Shown piece by piece: positions 62,641-64,000 of a stretch of DNA of 64,000 nucleotides. The stretch covers positions 1 to 64,000 of the forward strand of contig NZ_LMRG01000010.1 of the NCBI RefSeq assembly GCF_001425605.1. Direction: 5' to 3'. The DNA comes from Rhizobium sp. Leaf453. GTDB lineage: Bacteria; Pseudomonadota; Alphaproteobacteria; Rhizobiales; Rhizobiaceae. Position numbers and translations under genes: made by a program. Each line of letters starts with the position of its first letter. The first letter of the stretch is position 1. The notes under the pieces are model-generated. The model saw nothing but the letters and a program-made list of their open reading frames with translations, did no database searches and had not been told where the DNA came from.

Positions 62641-63996
62641 ATGACCAGCTACATCACCACATTTGACAATTCCAACCGACTGCGCAGGCGAGCGCACGAC
62701 ATCATACCTGGTGGTGCACACACCTATGCCAAGGGTGACGACCAGTTTCCCGAACTCTCGCCCGGCTTTATCGCCCATGGGTACGGGTCCCATGTCTGGG
62801 ATGTGGACGGCAACGAGTACATCGAATACGGCATGGGCAATCGATCGATCGGCCTTGGGCATGCCTATGCGGATGTTCTTCACGCGGTAAGCCGTGAACT
62901 GGAACGCGGCAGCAATTTCACCCGTCCATCATCAATCGAAGTCGAATGCGCCTCGACGCTGCTCGACATGATACCGGCTGCCCAAATGGTCAAGTTCTGC
63001 AAGGACGGATCGCATGTGACGTCGGGCGCTATGCGGCTCGCGCGTGCAGTCACCGGCCGGGATCTGATCGCCCGCTGCAGCGACCATCCATTCTTCTCCA
63101 CGGACGACTGGTTCATCGCCACCACACCGATGAATGCCGGCATTCCGGATGATACTGGCAAACTGACACTCGGCTTTCGCTATAACGATCTTTCCAGCGC
63201 ACGCGCACTCTTTGCCCGCTATCCTGGCCGGATCGCTGCCCTCATTCTAGAACCCACCCGCGGCGAGGAGCCGGCGGACAAATACCTGCACCGCCTGCAG
63301 GAGCTTTGCCACGAGAACGGCGCCCTGTTCGTGCTGGACGAAATGATCACCGGTTTCCGCTGGCACAATGGCGGGGCGCAGCAAATCCACGGCATCGAGC
63401 CCGACCTTTCCTGCTTCGGAAAAGCGTTAGGAAACGGCTTTGCCATTTCGGCCCTTGCGGGAAAGCGAGAATTCATGGAACTCGGCGGCATCCGACAGAC
63501 GGACAAGCCGCGGGTATTCCTCCTGTCGACGACGCATGGCGCGGAAACCCACGCGATGGCGGCCGCTATCGCTACGATGCGTGTCTACCAGCTCGAGCCG
63601 GTGGTCAGTCATCTCTACCGGCAGGGCACCGCGCTGCGATCGAAACTTAATCAGGTCGCGGCACGGCATGGCCTGCAGGAGTACTTTCAGATCCATGGGG
63701 AAGCATGTTGCTTGAGCTATTCTGTGCTAGACCGGGATCGCACGCCGTCACAGTGGATGCGCTCGCTACTTATGCAGGAGACGATTGCTCGCGGCGTCCT
63801 CGCGCCATCGCTGGTGGTTAGCTACACTCATAGTGACGAAGACATCGAACGGACCGTGGACGCATTCGACGGTGCATTCGCTGTTTATAAAAAAGCGCTG
63901 GAAGATGGCGACGCAACACTGCTGGTGGGTCGACCCTCCGCCATCGTCTTCAGGCGTTACAACCAGCCGGCAACCGCATCTGCACCAGTGGTTTGA
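62641..63996 (+). CDS. class III aminotransferase, GSA-aminomutase-like
   Basis: A 451-residue PLP enzyme of the glutamate-1-semialdehyde-aminomutase-like subgroup. Cofactor contacts are GSHVTSGAMRLAR (124-136), D233 in LFVLDEMITGFR and the PLP lysine K261 in CFGKALGNGF. The ATG at 62641 has a GGAG site. True heme-synthesis GSA aminomutases are usually found elsewhere; members of this branch occur in polysaccharide and secondary metabolite loci. Here it may install an amino group on a non-sugar or sugar-like precursor. The stop codon is the last feature of the window. Confidence 0.82.
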   Translation: MTSYITTFDNSNRLRRRAHDIIPGGAHTYAKGDDQFPELSPGFIAHGYGSHVWDVDGNEYIEYGMGNRSIGLGHAYADVLHAVSRELERGSNFTRPSSIEVECASTLLDMIPAAQMVKFCKDGSHVTSGAMRLARAVTGRDLIARCSDHPFFSTDDWFIATTPMNAGIPDDTGKLTLGFRYNDLSSARALFARYPGRIAALILEPTRGEEPADKYLHRLQELCHENGALFVLDEMITGFRWHNGGAQQIHGIEPDLSCFGKALGNGFAISALAGKREFMELGGIRQTDKPRVFLLSTTHGAETHAMAAAIATMRVYQLEPVVSHLYRQGTALRSKLNQVAARHGLQEYFQIHGEACCLSYSVLDRDRTPSQWMRSLLMQETIARGVLAPSLVVSYTHSDEDIERTVDAFDGAFAVYKKALEDGDATLLVGRPSAIVFRRYNQPATASAPVV

Positions 63997-64000
63997 AGAA

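Overview
The window looks like a piece of a Rhizobiaceae genome (Rhizobium, Agrobacterium or Sinorhizobium type), and quite possibly a large plasmid. The reasons are the GC-rich coding bias, two complete ribose-type ABC uptake systems, FixJ/NarL-type regulators, IS21/IS630/IS6 debris, ParDE modules, an EcfG-type stress promoter and an exopolysaccharide locus. No replication, conjugation, rRNA or tRNA genes were seen.

Layout. 1-8.5 kb: IS21-like terminal repeats, small hypothetical and secreted proteins, an intact IS630-family element with a TA target duplication, a single-domain response regulator, and three adjacent Gly/Ser/Ala-rich secreted repeat proteins. 8.5-12.2 kb: a stress-type SDR behind an EcfG-like promoter, then a gene graveyard (glgA, a DUF1612-like fragment, a GntR C-terminus, an IlvD/Edd dehydratase) around an intact ParDE pair. 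12.2-20 kb: an SMP-30 lactonase plus a sugar ABC transporter on the minus strand, divergent from a GAF-histidine kinase/NarL-type response regulator pair. 20-29.6 kb: a second sugar ABC transporter with a GntR/FCD regulator and a DJ-1/PfpI protein on the minus strand, divergent from an Ldh_2 dehydrogenase, an iron ADH, an aldehyde dehydrogenase and an alpha/beta hydrolase. 29.6-33.3 kb: remnants (old yellow enzyme, glutaminase, IS6, a frameshifted DUF305 gene, a HigA-like fragment) around a YihY/BrkB membrane protein.

33.3-47.3 kb is a large catabolic island. A PucR-type regulator, flavin reductase, aldehyde dehydrogenase, luciferase-like monooxygenase, alpha/beta hydrolase, carboxymuconolactone-decarboxylase-like protein and polar amino acid ABC transporter all read on the minus strand. 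A DUF1185 protein, an Lrp regulator, a succinate-semialdehyde-type dehydrogenase and a class III aminotransferase read divergently. The enzyme set resembles the trigonelline (N-methylnicotinate) route, but the substrate is an inference.

47.4-48.7 kb holds a second ParDE pair and IS21/IS630 debris. 48.8-64 kb is an exopolysaccharide-type locus: a putative glycosyltransferase, a Wzy-like polymerase, a 1432-residue CheB-CheR-PAS-kinase-receiver-FixJ fusion, a LuxR-type regulator with a degenerate receiver, a Wzx flippase preceded by a perfect 21-bp inverted repeat, GT2 and GT4 glycosyltransferases, a polysaccharide pyruvyl transferase and a class III aminotransferase. The fused sensor and the degenerate-receiver regulator are the most unusual features seen. 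A 25-bp direct repeat (24/25 identical) lies beside both ParDE pairs and brackets about 36.6 kb that includes the catabolic islands.
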